From Candidatus Ratteibacteria bacterium (lineage in GTDB: Bacteria; CAIJMQ01), in assembly GCA_028715665.1 (NCBI GenBank), contig JAQURI010000005.1, positions 1-25,386 of the forward strand: DNA of 25,386 nucleotides. Direction: 5' to 3'. Under the pieces are notes generated by a model. It searched no databases and was not told the origin of the DNA. It saw nothing but the letters and a program-made list of their open reading frames with translations. Below are positions 7,572 to 14,067 of this stretch, one piece after another (positions within the stretch are counted from its first letter, which is position 1; every line of letters starts with the position of its first letter). A program made the position numbers and the translations under genes.

Positions 7572-8147
7572 TTACCACTGCCACCATCTTTTTTTCTGCG
7601 GCGTTGAGGGTTTTTCTTCTTCCGTCTGTTTGGGAGTTTCTTTTATTTCTTTTGCTGTTTCTGATTTGGGCGTCAACTCTTCCTCTATTTTGGGCGGCTT
7701 GGGTTCGAGTTCCTTTCTCTGGATACTGTAAAACGAAAAATCCATTGACGTTTCTTCGTCAGTACGCACGCTTAGAACGCCTCTCATTACGTTACCTTCT
7801 AATTCCCCGCGCCAGAAAGCTAGTCCTCCGCTTTCGCTTGTCTGCATTGTCTCCCAGATAATTACATCCTCTCCTTTAAGCGAGACCGTATAGTTCGATA
7901 TGGGAAATTTTTCGGATTCTAATTTCTCCGAAGAAAATTTGCTGTTGACAAAAAGCAACGTATCTTCGTAGGCTGTAGCATTTGTCCCGCTCATGGGGCT
8001 CAATTTTATTTTCCACTCCATGTTATTTAACTCGATTTTAGCCGCTCCCAGGAGTTTTTTTTGTTTCTCCATATCTTCATCAGCCGCAAACACTGCAGTA
8101 AAAATAAAAAGACTTAAAATCATCGTCCACCTGATTAGCTTCTTCAT
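7572..8147 (-). CDS. Exported WETMQ-domain protein, homologous to the outer domain of the RAYT fusion
   Basis: A 191-residue protein with a signal peptide at residues 1-21 (MKKLIRWTMILSLFIFTAVFA). The start at 8147 is preferred over an upstream in-frame ATG (8177) because AAGGAG lies seven bases before it and the signal peptide begins there. The mature domain (about 35-140) aligns along its length with residues 338-438 of the 5782-7110 product: both have a D-T-L-x-F strand, S-N-Y-(T/S), W-E-T-M-Q, G-G-x-A-x-W/S, G-x-V-M-(R/K)-G-V-L-S and a closing F-S-F. The C-terminal 45 residues are Pro/Glu/Lys-rich and end in RWWQW, a terminal aromatic cluster. It has its own promoter (8198-8227). I recognise the domain only as one recurring in exported proteins of such lineages; its function is unknown. 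Confidence 0.88.
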   Translation of the reverse strand: MKKLIRWTMILSLFIFTAVFAADEDMEKQKKLLGAAKIELNNMEWKIKLSPMSGTNATAYEDTLLFVNSKFSSEKLESEKFPISNYTVSLKGEDVIIWETMQTSESGGLAFWRGELEGNVMRGVLSVRTDEETSMDFSFYSIQRKELEPKPPKIEEELTPKSETAKEIKETPKQTEEEKPSTPQKKRWWQW

Positions 8148-8197
8148 ACAATATCTCCTTTTATTTTTAAATTGCATTATTACTTAATTGCAATATT

Positions 8198-8227
8198 ATC
8201 ATAGGAGAAACTTCTCCATTTTGTCAA
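8198..8227 (-). promoter_or_regulatory. Sigma70-type promoter with palindrome in its spacer
   Basis: On the minus strand TTGACA (8227-8222) is a perfect -35 box, followed after 18 bases by TATGAT (8203-8198), a 5/6 -10 box. Transcription would start near 8191, giving a leader of about 44 bases to the ATG at 8147. The spacer contains the palindrome GGAGAA-AC-TTCTCC (8204-8217), placed where a repressor or MerR-like activator would bind. The leader also holds ATTGCA/TGCAAT arms. Confidence 0.7.
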
Positions 8228-8238
8228 GTTCCTATATT

Positions 8239-9630
8239 TTAGAATGGGAGAGCGCCTATCATATAGAATTCTTCTTCGCTTTTTTTATCAAAATGTCCCG
8301 CGAGAATCCTTTCGCAATCTTCGATTGTCTGGGAAAGAGCGACATGTTCTCCTTTTCTGCCCGTAAAAACTTCTGCGACAAAGAAGGGCTGGGTTAAAAA
8401 GTTTTGCAATTTCCTCACACGTTCATAGACAAGGCGGTCTGCAGCAGACAATTCGTCAACTCCTATGATAGAAACAATTCTTTTTAATTCTTCATATTTC
8501 TGGAAATGTTGCAGCACATTTTGCGCCGTCTGAAAATGACGTTCTCCGACTATATCGGGTTCCAAATTGGCGGAAGAAGACCGTAAAGGGTCTATTGCGG
8601 GATAAAGCCCCAGTTGAACCCGTTCCCTCGAGAGGACCAAAACTGAATCCAAAAAAGAGAATATGGCTACAACCGCCGGGTCGGTAAGGTCGTCCGCGGG
8701 AACATAAACAGCTTCTATCGAAGTAATGGAACCCCCGCCTTTCTGGGACGTTTTAATCCGCTCATGAAATTCGCTTGCTTCCGCTATCAATGTCGGCTGA
8801 TAACCGGTCTCCGAAGGAACACGGCCGAGAAGTGTGGATATTTCCGCCCCTGCCTGAAGGTATCGGAAAATATTGTCTACGAACAACAGAACGTCTTTAT
8901 TTTTTCGTTGCAGAGCTTCCGCCAAAGTAACCCCGCCTATTGCCGTTTCAAACCGCGCTCCTGGGGGTTCGTTCATCTGGCCGAAAATCAATGATGTTCT
9001 TGAAAGAATATCCCCGCTTGCCATTTCGCTGTATAATTCATTGCCTTCTCTTATACGCTCGCCTACTCCGGCGAAAACACACACACCGTGGTGTTTTTTT
9101 ACTATATGATAAATAATTTCCAAAACTATAACGGTCTTGCCCAAACCTGCACCGCCCAAAAAGCCCGTTTTACTGCCCTTTACAAGAGGAAAAAGCAAGT
9201 CGATTATTTTGATGCCTGTTTCCATGATTTCATCTGATTTAAATATCTTTTCCCCCATTTCGACTTTTACATTTTGCGGGGGCCTGCTGGGCATTGTTTC
9301 TTTGGAAATAACCGGGCCTTTCTGGTCAATGGGTTCTCCTAACGAATTAATTACGCGTGAATTCAAATCTTCGCCGACAGGTATATAAATAGAATCTCCT
9401 TTTACATAAGCAGAAGCGCCGCGTTGTAAGTTCAAAGTGGAATTTATGCCCAGACACCGGGCAATATTCCCTTCCCTATGTTCAACAACTTCCAATGTTA
9501 CCGTTTTATCTTCTATGGTTTTAGTTTCTATGACGCTCAATATGTTAGGAAGGTCCTGTGCGCTGGCAAATTTAACATCCACAACCGGCCCCTGAACAGC
9601 CACTACTTTTCCTATTGCTTTATTATTCAT
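8239..9630 (-). CDS. atpD: F-type ATPase subunit beta
   Basis: The catalytic F1 subunit, 463 residues, close to the usual 460-480. Visible are the N-terminal barrel (GKVVAVQGPVVDVKF), Walker A GGAGLGKT (159-166), the GERIREGNEL segment with catalytic Glu 191, Walker B LLFVDN (248-253), VPADDLTDPA (310-319), and the C-terminal DELSAADR...QPFFVAEVFTG signature. All nucleotide-handling residues that I can check are kept. The segment LDSVLVLSRERVQLGLYPAIDPL differs from the common LDATTVLSR form, marking a divergent lineage. It starts three bases after the gamma stop with only a weak ribosome site, so translation is probably coupled. It is the last gene of the operon; the usual epsilon gene does not follow, and no clear terminator is seen before the 8222 promoter. 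Confidence 0.97.
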   Translation of the reverse strand: MNNKAIGKVVAVQGPVVDVKFASAQDLPNILSVIETKTIEDKTVTLEVVEHREGNIARCLGINSTLNLQRGASAYVKGDSIYIPVGEDLNSRVINSLGEPIDQKGPVISKETMPSRPPQNVKVEMGEKIFKSDEIMETGIKIIDLLFPLVKGSKTGFLGGAGLGKTVIVLEIIYHIVKKHHGVCVFAGVGERIREGNELYSEMASGDILSRTSLIFGQMNEPPGARFETAIGGVTLAEALQRKNKDVLLFVDNIFRYLQAGAEISTLLGRVPSETGYQPTLIAEASEFHERIKTSQKGGGSITSIEAVYVPADDLTDPAVVAIFSFLDSVLVLSRERVQLGLYPAIDPLRSSSANLEPDIVGERHFQTAQNVLQHFQKYEELKRIVSIIGVDELSAADRLVYERVRKLQNFLTQPFFVAEVFTGRKGEHVALSQTIEDCERILAGHFDKKSEEEFYMIGALPF

Positions 9631-9633
9631 CTT

Positions 9634-10488
9634 TTATTTGGATAATATAGCTTTCGCCGTGGATAATTCTCTCATTTGCTGGTCAATAATTGAATGCCTT
9701 ATCTTAAAATATTTAAGTTGTAATTTTTTAATGTCCTCTTTGATTTTATCCGTGCTCTCTTCCAGGTGTATATATCTTGCGGCATATTCAGCAACACGAC
9801 TCAAGTCAAAAATTTCGCGAATTCTTTGCCCGACCCAAAGATACGCCAAATACTCTATAATATCATTTGCGGAAGATTCCAATATGATTTTCGAATAATC
9901 TCGGCTTGTATCCATAGATTCTTTTTTAAAAAGTTCGGCAAACGGCAAAAGAGTAAGGACTTCGATCCGCTGAGATGTCAGGGAAAATGCTCTGGGATAT
10001 ATTATTTTTACGGAACTCAAATTGCCGTTAGCGATTTCGGTCAAAACATACTTTTCAATTTGTGCGGCTTGTGAGGATTTCTTATTGTCTTCCTTATCGG
10101 GAAAATTAACAACAGGAAGATTTACCCCTTGCGTATATTTTTGCCCCTGCTTTCCGACAACAATAATCGAAATTTTCCGCTCCTTAGAAAAATCTATAGC
10201 CGCATTCATTACCCGATTATTAAGTCCGCCTAAAAACCCCTCGTCCGAAGTAACAGCTATTATTCCCAAAACGCCTTTTTTCGGTTCTTGTAAAAACGGA
10301 TGATTGATATTCGCGATATCAATCATATTCAGAAAATCTTTTATTGCTTCCGGGAAAAAGTCAAAGGTTTTAAGATTCCTTTGTGCTGTATGAAACTGGA
10401 AAAGCGCCAAATTTTTAAGCGTTTCCACCAAAGAAGAAAAGTCTTTATAAAATTCGATTTCCTTTTTAATTTCCGAAAGATATGCCAT
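9634..10488 (-). CDS. atpG: F-type ATPase subunit gamma
   Basis: The rotor shaft of F1, 284 residues from the ATG at 10488 (an in-frame TTG at 10497 adds three residues; neither has a good Shine-Dalgarno). The N-terminal helix (MAYLSEIKKEIEFYKDF, then VETLKNLALFQ) and the C-terminal helix ending in 'QQMRELSTAKAIL' form the expected antiparallel shaft. The central Rossmann-like part has 'GIIAVTSDEGFLGGLNNRV', matching the family's 'SD-x-G-L-C-G-x-x-N' element but with F for L and no Cys. Similarity in the middle is low, so this is a divergent gamma. It is separated from alpha by an unusual 147-base spacer carrying phased 10-bp repeats. Confidence 0.92.
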   Translation of the reverse strand: MAYLSEIKKEIEFYKDFSSLVETLKNLALFQFHTAQRNLKTFDFFPEAIKDFLNMIDIANINHPFLQEPKKGVLGIIAVTSDEGFLGGLNNRVMNAAIDFSKERKISIIVVGKQGQKYTQGVNLPVVNFPDKEDNKKSSQAAQIEKYVLTEIANGNLSSVKIIYPRAFSLTSQRIEVLTLLPFAELFKKESMDTSRDYSKIILESSANDIIEYLAYLWVGQRIREIFDLSRVAEYAARYIHLEESTDKIKEDIKKLQLKYFKIRHSIIDQQMRELSTAKAILSK

Positions 10489-10501
10489 ATTTTTCAAAAA
10501 A

Positions 10502-10603
10502 GGAAATACATGGAAATAAGTTGAAATATGTGGAAATAAAATAGAAACATGGTTAGGTCAAGGTATTTCTATGTATTTCAATTCATTTTTATTATATTTC
10601 TAT
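10502..10603. repeat. Inverted pair of 10-bp phased GGAAATA arrays
   Basis: Five successive 10-bp units start at 10502, 10512, 10522, 10532 and 10542 (GGAAATACAT, GGAAATAAGT, TGAAATATGT, GGAAATAAAA, TAGAAACATG). After a 12-base centre (10552-10563) the pattern returns inverted: TATTTCTATG (10564), TATTTCAATT (10574), a decayed unit (10584) and ATATTTCTAT (10594). The period equals one DNA turn, so the array could bend DNA. On RNA the two halves could form a long imperfect hairpin between alpha and gamma. Confidence 0.7.
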
Positions 10604-10635
10604 TCACTACACTCTATTCTGTATTTTAATTTTTA

Positions 10636-12117
10636 TCATACGGTTTTCTTGAAATATTCCTTCAATAATTTATTTAATTTTTCTTTAATAGAAACCGATA
10701 GGGTTTTAGTCTTTCTCAATTCTATAAATATCTGGGGATCTTGTTGCTGGACCAATGTGGGAAAATTTTCCTTAAACTCTTTTATCTCGTCGGAAGCAAG
10801 CTCATCCAAAACCCTTAATTTTAAAGCATATAGAAATAGTACTTGTTTTTCTATTGAAACGGGATTATTCTTCTCCTGCACTATAAGTTGAGTTATAACT
10901 TCACCGCGTTTTAGCGTCAGTTCCGCCTCTTTGGACAAGCTTATAGTCTTTAAACGGGTCATCTTCAAAAGTTCCTGATATTTAATATAGTCCAATCTCA
11001 ATGTTCCGCTCAATTCTTTCATTGCAGGCCATTGCCCTTTACTGCCTATACGGGAGACCGATAAACCGAAATCTATAGCGGGTTTGAAACCCTTATAGAA
11101 GAGAGCGGTATCGAAATATACCTGACCGTCGGTCATAGAAATTAAATTGGTGGGTATATAGCCCGTAATATCGCCCTGTAAAACTTCAACTATGGGTAAA
11201 AAAGTCATTGAACCGCCTCCCGATTCGGGTTTTAAAGAGGCGGCCCGTTCGATTAATTGGGAATGGATGTAAAAAATATCTCCAGGATACGCTTCTCTGC
11301 CGGGCGGGCGCTCCAGAAGCAGAGAAATTTGTCTATATGTCCATGCGTGACGCGTCAAATCATCAAATACTATCAATACATTCCTGCCCCTATACATGAA
11401 ATACTCCCCCATCATGCTGGCAGTATAAGGCGCAAGATATTGTTCGCCCACCGAAGCAGATGCTACAGCATTTACTACGATGGTATAAGGCATTACGCCT
11501 TTATCCTGTAAAAGGCGCAAAATTTTCAAAAGGCTCGAATGCGGTTTGCCTATGCAACAATATATACATATTACGTCTTTATCCTTTTGATTCAAAATGG
11601 CATCTATACATACAGTTGTTTTTCCTGTAAGACGGTCGCCCAACAATAATTCACGCTGTCCTTTAGCTATAGGAATAAGAGCATCCAACATGACCGTTCC
11701 GGTTTCCATGGTTTCATAAACGGGAATCCTGTCCATGAGTTGCGGGGCGTCTCTAAATACGGGGGCGATTTCATCCTCCTCAATGGGCCCGAGATTATCC
11801 AGGGGCTCGCACAAGCTATTTATAACTCTACCCGAAAAAGATTTTCCGACCGGCAAATAAAGAGACTGTCCTTTATTGTGGACTTCATCATCTAAACGAA
11901 TGGGGACCGTTGTATTTAACACCAGAATCTGGACGCTATCTTCTTTAAATCCCATAACCAACCCCATGCCGCCCTTTTCAAAATGGAGGATTTGTCCGTT
12001 AAAACAAGAAGGCAGTCCTCTGGCTTCTACAATAAATTTACGGATAGAGTTGACTTTGCCTACTTCGCGAATTTCTGCCAACGGAGAGGATTTGTTTAGT
12101 AATTGGTTCTGCTTCAC
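10636..12117 (-). CDS. atpA: F-type ATPase subunit alpha
   Basis: The non-catalytic nucleotide-binding F1 subunit, 493 residues. Walker A is GDRLTGKT (160-167), Walker B LIVFDD (248-253). RPPGREAYPGDIFYIHS (269-285) and GYIPTNLISMTDGQ (319-332) are family signatures, and the arginine finger lies in GLSVSRIGSKGQ (R356). The N-terminus is about ten residues shorter than in Escherichia coli alpha, in the region that binds the delta N-terminal domain; this fits the delta-like partner here, which lacks that domain. The start is GTG at 12117, two bases after the b-delta stop, with AGGAAG ten bases upstream. The order b-delta, alpha, gamma, beta is that of ordinary F-type operons. Confidence 0.96.
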   Translation of the reverse strand: MKQNQLLNKSSPLAEIREVGKVNSIRKFIVEARGLPSCFNGQILHFEKGGMGLVMGFKEDSVQILVLNTTVPIRLDDEVHNKGQSLYLPVGKSFSGRVINSLCEPLDNLGPIEEDEIAPVFRDAPQLMDRIPVYETMETGTVMLDALIPIAKGQRELLLGDRLTGKTTVCIDAILNQKDKDVICIYCCIGKPHSSLLKILRLLQDKGVMPYTIVVNAVASASVGEQYLAPYTASMMGEYFMYRGRNVLIVFDDLTRHAWTYRQISLLLERPPGREAYPGDIFYIHSQLIERAASLKPESGGGSMTFLPIVEVLQGDITGYIPTNLISMTDGQVYFDTALFYKGFKPAIDFGLSVSRIGSKGQWPAMKELSGTLRLDYIKYQELLKMTRLKTISLSKEAELTLKRGEVITQLIVQEKNNPVSIEKQVLFLYALKLRVLDELASDEIKEFKENFPTLVQQQDPQIFIELRKTKTLSVSIKEKLNKLLKEYFKKTV

Positions 12118-12119
12118 TG

Positions 12120-12827
12120 CTATTTGGCTTCCTGTTGTATTTTATACTTTAAACTTCCGTCGATAACTACGCTTCCCAAAGTTATTATAATACCGGCAAT
12201 TAATACGGCATCCACTTTTTCTTTCAGCACTATACTTTCACTTAATTTTTTAGCCAATTTGTTTTTCAATTCTTTTCTTTGCTCTTCGGTCAACGGAAAA
12301 GCAGAAGTAATTTCGACATTCTTGATATCTTTTGACAAATGTAATCTCTCGATCTGCAAATCACTTTTCAAAAATTCTTTGAACCAAAGGTGATGGAGCC
12401 CTTCTCGGAATTCTTTAGGAATAGCTTTTTCGATCAATTCAGCGGCTTTTTCGGTTGCTCCGGCATCTATTCTTTCATTTATTTCCTGTTTTAACTGCTC
12501 GCATGTTTTTTCAGCCTGTTTAATCATTTGCTCGCTTTTTTGTTGTGCTTCCTGAATAATCCTGTCTTTTTCTTTCTGAGCTTCATGAGATGTTTCATTC
12601 TTATGTTTTATCGCTTCAAGTTGTGCGTCAGCGACTATTTTGCTGGATTCTTTTTTGGCTTCTTCCAATTGTTTCTTGGCTTCTTCCTGTTTTTTGGTAT
12701 AGTCTTTGCTTAATTCTTCAAGATGTGTTGTAGCAGTCGTAACACTATGAGTCAGAACGTATCGGAGGAAAAAAAGTAACCCTACGAAAACAACTCCCTG
12801 AATAATTAATAATTTTGCGATAAACAC
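12120..12827 (-). CDS. atpFH: F-type ATPase peripheral stalk b-delta fusion
   Basis: A 235-residue protein joining two stalk parts. Residues 5-25 form one membrane helix (LLIIQGVVFVGLLFFLRYVL). Residues about 30-150 are a long Lys/Glu/Gln/Ala-rich coiled coil, as in subunit b. Residues about 165-235 match the C-terminal domain of delta/OSCP: 'VEITSAFPLTEEQRKEL', then 'VDAVLIAGIIITLGSVVIDGSL'. The six-helix N-terminal domain of delta that caps alpha is missing. This architecture recalls the long b subunit of N-type ATPases, but the operon order is that of ordinary F-type. The start is GTG at 12827, six bases from a nested palindrome (12833-12933). Genes for a and c, expected upstream, are absent; a secretin operon ends there instead. 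Confidence 0.88.
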   Translation of the reverse strand: MFIAKLLIIQGVVFVGLLFFLRYVLTHSVTTATTHLEELSKDYTKKQEEAKKQLEEAKKESSKIVADAQLEAIKHKNETSHEAQKEKDRIIQEAQQKSEQMIKQAEKTCEQLKQEINERIDAGATEKAAELIEKAIPKEFREGLHHLWFKEFLKSDLQIERLHLSKDIKNVEITSAFPLTEEQRKELKNKLAKKLSESIVLKEKVDAVLIAGIIITLGSVVIDGSLKYKIQQEAK

Positions 12828-12832
12828 CGTTT

Positions 12833-12933
12833 ACCCCGCCCCCATAAAATCCTCCGACAGAATGTCGGAAGAATGGGAGACTATATTAAAATATTTTCCC
12901 CAAAGCCCCGTGTTTTAACACGGGGAGCGGGGT
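12833..12933. repeat. Nested three-way palindrome, ACCCCG/GGGGT family, copy 2
   Basis: The outer arms ACCCCGC (12833-12839) and GCGGGGT (12927-12933) are perfect. Inside is a compound hairpin, CCCAT (12841-12845) with ATGGG (12873-12877), enclosing TCCGACA (12853-12859) with TGTCGGA (12863-12869). A second hairpin pairs CCCCGTGTT (12906-12914) with AACACGGGG (12917-12925). It fills nearly the whole gap between the stop of the TPR gene and the start of the ATPase operon, so it may also end one transcript or shape the start of the next. Confidence 0.75.
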
Positions 12934-14067
12934 TTATTCTATATTTTCTTTTTCATCCCAAATCCGCCAACTTAAAATATATTGTCTCACCCAAGCGGAA
13001 TGGGTTCCTTTAGGAGATAATTGCAAATACTTATCGAAATATCCAATCGCTTTATCTCGGTTCATTAACTGTTCCGCATAAATATAACCAACATAGTAGT
13101 ATGCTTCGGCATCATTAGGATTTATTTTTACGGCTCTCTCAAATTCCGCAAGAGCCCTTTTGTATTCCTGTTTTTCAAAGTAGAACAGGCCCAAATTGTA
13201 ATGCATGTTGGCCGTTTCTTTAACAAGATCTTGATTTTCGTTTGCTAAATTGGCAATCTTGCGGGGGAACTCTTCAAGCTGCTTTTGAAGATTTTTTTGT
13301 TCTTTGGTTAAAGTATTATACTTGGCCGATAACTCTTCATACTTACCGGTCAAATCGTTATAAAGATTTTGCAAAGTTAATCTTTCTTGCTCGTATTTTT
13401 CTTTATTCTGCTCCAATTGTTTGCTTAAATTCTCTTTCTCTGCGCCCATTTCCCTTAACTTTACAGTCAAATCCTTATTGTTATTTTCCAGTGTTTTTAT
13501 AGAAGCCTGCAATTTTTGAACACCGGTTTTGTTCACTAATTCTTCATTGATTTTGTTTTTTCCCGAAATTTCTTCTTGGTAGGTTTTAATTTGTTTCTTT
13601 GCCACAGACAATTCCTGTTCGTATTTGTCTTTGGTTTGTTTCGTATCTTTTATAAGAGAATCGAGCTTTTGGGCTACTTCTTCTTTTTCAATCAAAAGTT
13701 TGTCTTTCTCTTCGGTAACTTTTTCAAGGGTACTTTGAACATTTAATAATGCATTTTTTTCCTGAATTATTCTTTTTGACTGTTCAATTATATTTTCCCT
13801 GTCTTTGGAAATCTTGTCGTAATCAGCCGACAATTTATCGAGTTTTTCCTCCAGGGATTTATTTATACTGTTTAATTTCTCTTTGTCACTGTATATAATC
13901 TGTATTTGCTGCTCCTTATCTTTAGCTAAATTTTGCACGAAAAAATAATATGTTGCAGCCGCGCTGGCTGTGCAGAACACGATGACTAAAAAAATCAATC
14001 CCAAAACTTTTCCGAAACTGTTTCTGTTTTTCAGCAAAACTTCCTTTTTTTCATTTTCATTATTCAT
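12934..14067 (-). CDS. Membrane-anchored coiled-coil protein with C-terminal TPRs
   Basis: A 377-residue protein with a short charged N-terminus, one membrane helix at about 19-43 (GKVLGLIFLVIVFCTASAA), a long heptad-rich coiled coil (about 48-285, Lys/Glu/Gln/Asn-rich) and two tetratricopeptide repeats (about 290-360: MHYNLGLFYFEKQEYKRALAEF and AYYYVGYIYAEQ). Topology is probably N-in with the coil and TPRs in the periplasm. The start at 14067 overlaps the secretin stop by eight bases and has AGGGA nine bases upstream; longer starts to 14115 exist but would overlap the secretin gene more. As last gene of the secretin operon it plausibly acts as a scaffold or pilotin-like assembly factor; that role is inferred from position. 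Confidence 0.88.
   Translation of the reverse strand: MNNENEKKEVLLKNRNSFGKVLGLIFLVIVFCTASAAATYYFFVQNLAKDKEQQIQIIYSDKEKLNSINKSLEEKLDKLSADYDKISKDRENIIEQSKRIIQEKNALLNVQSTLEKVTEEKDKLLIEKEEVAQKLDSLIKDTKQTKDKYEQELSVAKKQIKTYQEEISGKNKINEELVNKTGVQKLQASIKTLENNNKDLTVKLREMGAEKENLSKQLEQNKEKYEQERLTLQNLYNDLTGKYEELSAKYNTLTKEQKNLQKQLEEFPRKIANLANENQDLVKETANMHYNLGLFYFEKQEYKRALAEFERAVKINPNDAEAYYYVGYIYAEQLMNRDKAIGYFDKYLQLSPKGTHSAWVRQYILSWRIWDEKENIE

Noticed and set aside
8204..8217. GGAGAA-AC-TTCTCC as the terminator of the ATPase operon
   Set aside because: The stem is only 6 bp with a 2-base loop and no T-run, and it lies exactly between good -35 and -10 boxes, so an operator role fits better.
8239..12827. Assignment as an N-type (Na+) alternate ATPase
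   Set aside because: The b-delta architecture is similar, but the order b-delta, alpha, gamma, beta is that of ordinary F-type operons, and the c subunit needed to judge ion specificity is absent.
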